Positions 5,904 to 7,129 of a stretch of DNA of 7,129 nt are shown here, piece by piece. The stretch comes from Frankiales bacterium (GTDB lineage Bacteria; Actinomycetota; Actinomycetes; Mycobacteriales; SCTD01). How positions within the stretch are numbered: position 1 is the first letter of the stretch; each line of letters begins with the position of its first letter. The notes below the pieces were generated by a model that was given only the letters and a program-made list of their open reading frames with translations, was not told the DNA's origin and did not search any database. The position numbers were made by a program, and so were the translations under genes. The DNA lies in assembly GCA_025464795.1 (NCBI GenBank), contig JAODNB010000269.1, forward strand, positions 1-7,129, in the 5' to 3' direction.

Positions 5904-5907
5904 AACC

Positions 5908-6177
5908 GTGGCGCTCACCACCGAGCAGAAGAAGTCCATCATGGCGGAGTACGCCACGGTCGAGGCCGACACCGGCTCGCCCGAGGTCCAGATCGCCATG
6001 CTCAGCAAGCGGATCTCGGACCTGACCGAGCACCTCAAGCAGCACAAGCACGACCACCACACGCGCCGTGGCCTGCTCGCGCTGGTCGGCCGTCGTCGGC
6101 GCCTCCTGAAGTACTTGGAGAAGACCGACATCCAGCGCTACCGCGCGCTCATCGAGCGTCTCGGCCTGCGCCGCTAG
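5908..6177 (+). CDS. rpsO: 30S ribosomal protein S15
   Basis: S15 is a primary 16S rRNA-binding protein that nucleates assembly of the 30S platform and forms an intersubunit bridge. The product is 89 residues, the standard length. It begins ALTTEQKKSIMAEY after the GTG-coded Met and contains the rRNA-contact residues of DTGSPEVQ (D21, T22, G23, Q28). The second contact set is H42, D49 and T52 in the HLKQHKHDHHTRRGLL stretch. It ends in the usual basic helices (GRRRRLLKYL, IERLGLRR). The four-helix architecture is complete. It is preceded by its own promoter-like element and a structured leader. It is followed by a strong hairpin and then pnp, the rpsO-pnp pair found in most bacteria. Confidence 0.98.
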   Translation: MALTTEQKKSIMAEYATVEADTGSPEVQIAMLSKRISDLTEHLKQHKHDHHTRRGLLALVGRRRRLLKYLEKTDIQRYRALIERLGLRR

Positions 6178-6186
6178 CAGCACGAC

Positions 6187-6212
6187 AGGGAGTGCCCACG
6201 CGGGCACTCCCT
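6187..6212 (+). terminator. rpsO-pnp intergenic hairpin (terminator/attenuator or processing site)
   Basis: AGGGAGTGCCC (6187-6197) and GGGCACTCCCT (6202-6212) form a perfect 11-bp stem with the loop ACGC, starting 9 nt after the rpsO stop. The tail (TCGTCGTT) is only moderately T-rich, so termination is probably partial. In other bacteria the hairpin between rpsO and pnp is cut by RNase III. The 3' arm can also pair with the pnp Shine-Dalgarno region. Confidence 0.75.
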
Positions 6213-6234
6213 TCGTCGTTGGACGACCGTTCAA

Positions 6235-6249
6235 CGGCACCACGTGCCG
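6235..6249 (+). repeat. Short inverted repeat in the pnp leader
   Basis: CGGCAC and GTGCCG form a perfect 6-bp inverted repeat around CAC. It could be a small mRNA hairpin or a protein-binding site; nothing in the sequence tells which. Confidence 0.35.
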
Positions 6250-6286
6250 CGCCCGGGAGCATCAACCCGACTGCGGCCGTCACAAA

Positions 6287-6292
6287 GAGGAG
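6287..6292 (+). promoter_or_regulatory. Ribosome binding site of pnp
   Basis: GAGGAG lies 5 nt before the ATG at 6298. The stretch 6289-6297 is exactly complementary to 6202-6210 in the 3' arm of the upstream hairpin, so this site can be masked in an alternative fold. Confidence 0.8.
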
Positions 6293-6297
6293 TGCCC

Positions 6298-7129
6298 ATG
6301 ACGGGCGAGAGCAACATCTACGGCTCGGAGTTCTCCGAGGCCGTCATCAACAACCCCGGTGGCGTCACCCGCGTGATCCGCTTCGAGACGGGGCGCCTTG
6401 CCAAGCAGGCCGCCGGATCCGTCACGATCTACCAGGGCGACACCCTGGTCCTGTCCGCGGCGACCGCCTCCAAGCGTCCCAAGGAGAACCTCGACTTCTT
6501 CCCTCTGACGGTGGACGTCGAGGAGCGCATGTACTCCGTCGGCCGCATCCCCGGCTCGTTCTTCCGCCGTGAGGGCCGGCCCTCCGAGGACGCGATCCTC
6601 ACCTGCCGCCTCACCGACCGCCCGCTGCGCCCGTCCTTCAAGAAGGGCCTGCGCAACGAGGTCCAGGTCGTGAGCACCGTCCTGGCGCTCGACCCCGACC
6701 ACCTCTACGACGTCCTGGCGATCAACTCCGCCGCGGCCGCCGTGCTCATGTCCGGCCTGCCGTTCACCGGCCCGGTCGGCGCCACCCGTGTCGCCTGCAT
6801 CAACGGCGAGTGGGTCGCGTTCCCGACGCACACCGAGCTCGAGGACGCGACGTTCGACATGGTCGTCGCGGGCCGCATGCTCGACGATGGTGACGTCGCG
6901 ATCATGATGGTCGAGGCCGAGGCCACGAAGACCGTGTACGAGGTCATCAACGGTGGCGGCGCTGCCCCCACCGAGGCCATCGTCGCCGCCGGTCTCGAGG
7001 CAGCCAAGCCGGCCATCGCGGCCGTCTGCAAGGCCCAGCTCGAGCTCAAGGCGAAGTCCCCCAAGGACCCGATCGACGTGCCGGTCTTCCTCGACTACGA
7101 GGACGACGTCTACAGCGCCGTCGAGTCCG
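6298..7129 (+). CDS. pnp: Polyribonucleotide nucleotidyltransferase (PNPase), 3' end outside window
   Basis: PNPase degrades RNA 3' to 5' by phosphorolysis and can also add 3' tails; in actinobacteria it is the main tailing enzyme and is usually essential. The first 277 residues are present, out of a usual 730-780. They cover the first RNase PH-like domain: RVIRFETGRLAKQAAGSV (about 24-41), FFPLTVDVEERMYSVGRIPGSFFRREGRPSEDAILTCRLTDRPLRPSF (about 68-116, carrying the conserved FFRREGRPS and RPLRP RNA-contact segments), LYDVLAINSAAAAV, SGLPFTGPVGA and VAIMMVEAEA. The start of the linking alpha-helical domain follows (APTEAIVAAGLEAAKPAI). The frame is open to the window end. The ATG is supported by GAGGAG and by a normal family N-terminus. 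No TANNNT hexamer lies between the rpsO hairpin and this gene, so it is probably read from the rpsO promoter or from one inside rpsO. Confidence 0.97.
   Translation, partial: MTGESNIYGSEFSEAVINNPGGVTRVIRFETGRLAKQAAGSVTIYQGDTLVLSAATASKRPKENLDFFPLTVDVEERMYSVGRIPGSFFRREGRPSEDAILTCRLTDRPLRPSFKKGLRNEVQVVSTVLALDPDHLYDVLAINSAAAAVLMSGLPFTGPVGATRVACINGEWVAFPTHTELEDATFDMVVAGRMLDDGDVAIMMVEAEATKTVYEVINGGGAAPTEAIVAAGLEAAKPAIAAVCKAQLELKAKSPKDPIDVPVFLDYEDDVYSAVES

Noticed and set aside
5823..6572. 249-codon + strand frame crossing rpsO and the start of pnp
   Set aside because: It overlaps two certain genes in another frame, runs through the terminator-like hairpin and is Arg/Pro/Ala-rich with no domain.
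1..7129. Mobile element, phage, defence, CRISPR or toxin-antitoxin system
   Set aside because: No transposase, integrase, direct-repeat array or accessory gene is visible. The gene content is core chromosomal with uniform composition.

Overview
This window is a high-GC actinobacterial chromosome segment carrying the conserved translation and RNA-metabolism cluster, read entirely on the + strand. The order is infB (3' part), a DUF503 gene, rbfA, a DHH-family nanoRNase/oligoribonuclease gene, truB, ribF, a lone receiver-domain response regulator, rpsO and pnp (5' part). The actinobacterial call rests on very high G+C, frequent GTG starts, the infB-DUF503-rbfA-DHH-truB order and the protein sequences, such as the 'MxRWRG' RibF N-terminus and the S15 'HTRRGLL' helix. 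Genus or family cannot be fixed from the sequence alone.

Positions 1-4282 are a tightly packed, probably co-transcribed block. infB ends 21 nt before the DUF503 gene, DUF503 overlaps rbfA by 8 nt, and rbfA/DHH and DHH/truB overlap by 4 nt each (GTGA and ATGA). The products act on translation initiation (IF2), 30S maturation (RbfA), tRNA pseudouridylation (TruB) and recycling of short RNA or cyclic-dinucleotide products (DHH). The DUF503 protein looks internally deleted: its N-terminal strand and C-terminal helix/strand are recognisable, but about 40 central residues are absent.

Positions 4283-5782 hold ribF, the bifunctional riboflavin kinase/FAD synthetase. It probably has its own promoter that makes a leaderless mRNA. 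It is followed by a single-domain CheY-like response regulator with every phospho-acceptor residue intact but no output domain and no histidine kinase nearby.

Positions 5783-7129 hold rpsO and pnp. A TANNNT-type -10 element sits ahead of a roughly 80-nt leader with two hairpins, a plausible S15 autoregulatory site. rpsO is followed by an 11-bp perfect hairpin. Its 3' arm is complementary over 9 nt to the pnp ribosome binding site, and no -10-like hexamer lies between that hairpin and pnp. This suggests read-through transcription with a structure-based control of pnp. Hairpin-forming repeats also overlap the stop codons of truB, ribF and the response regulator.

No mobile element, CRISPR array, tRNA or rRNA was seen, and there is no gene-free stretch longer than 125 nt. 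No wholly new multi-gene system is evident. The points most worth a second look are the shortened DUF503 protein, the rpsO leader, the pnp RBS complementarity and the orphan receiver.
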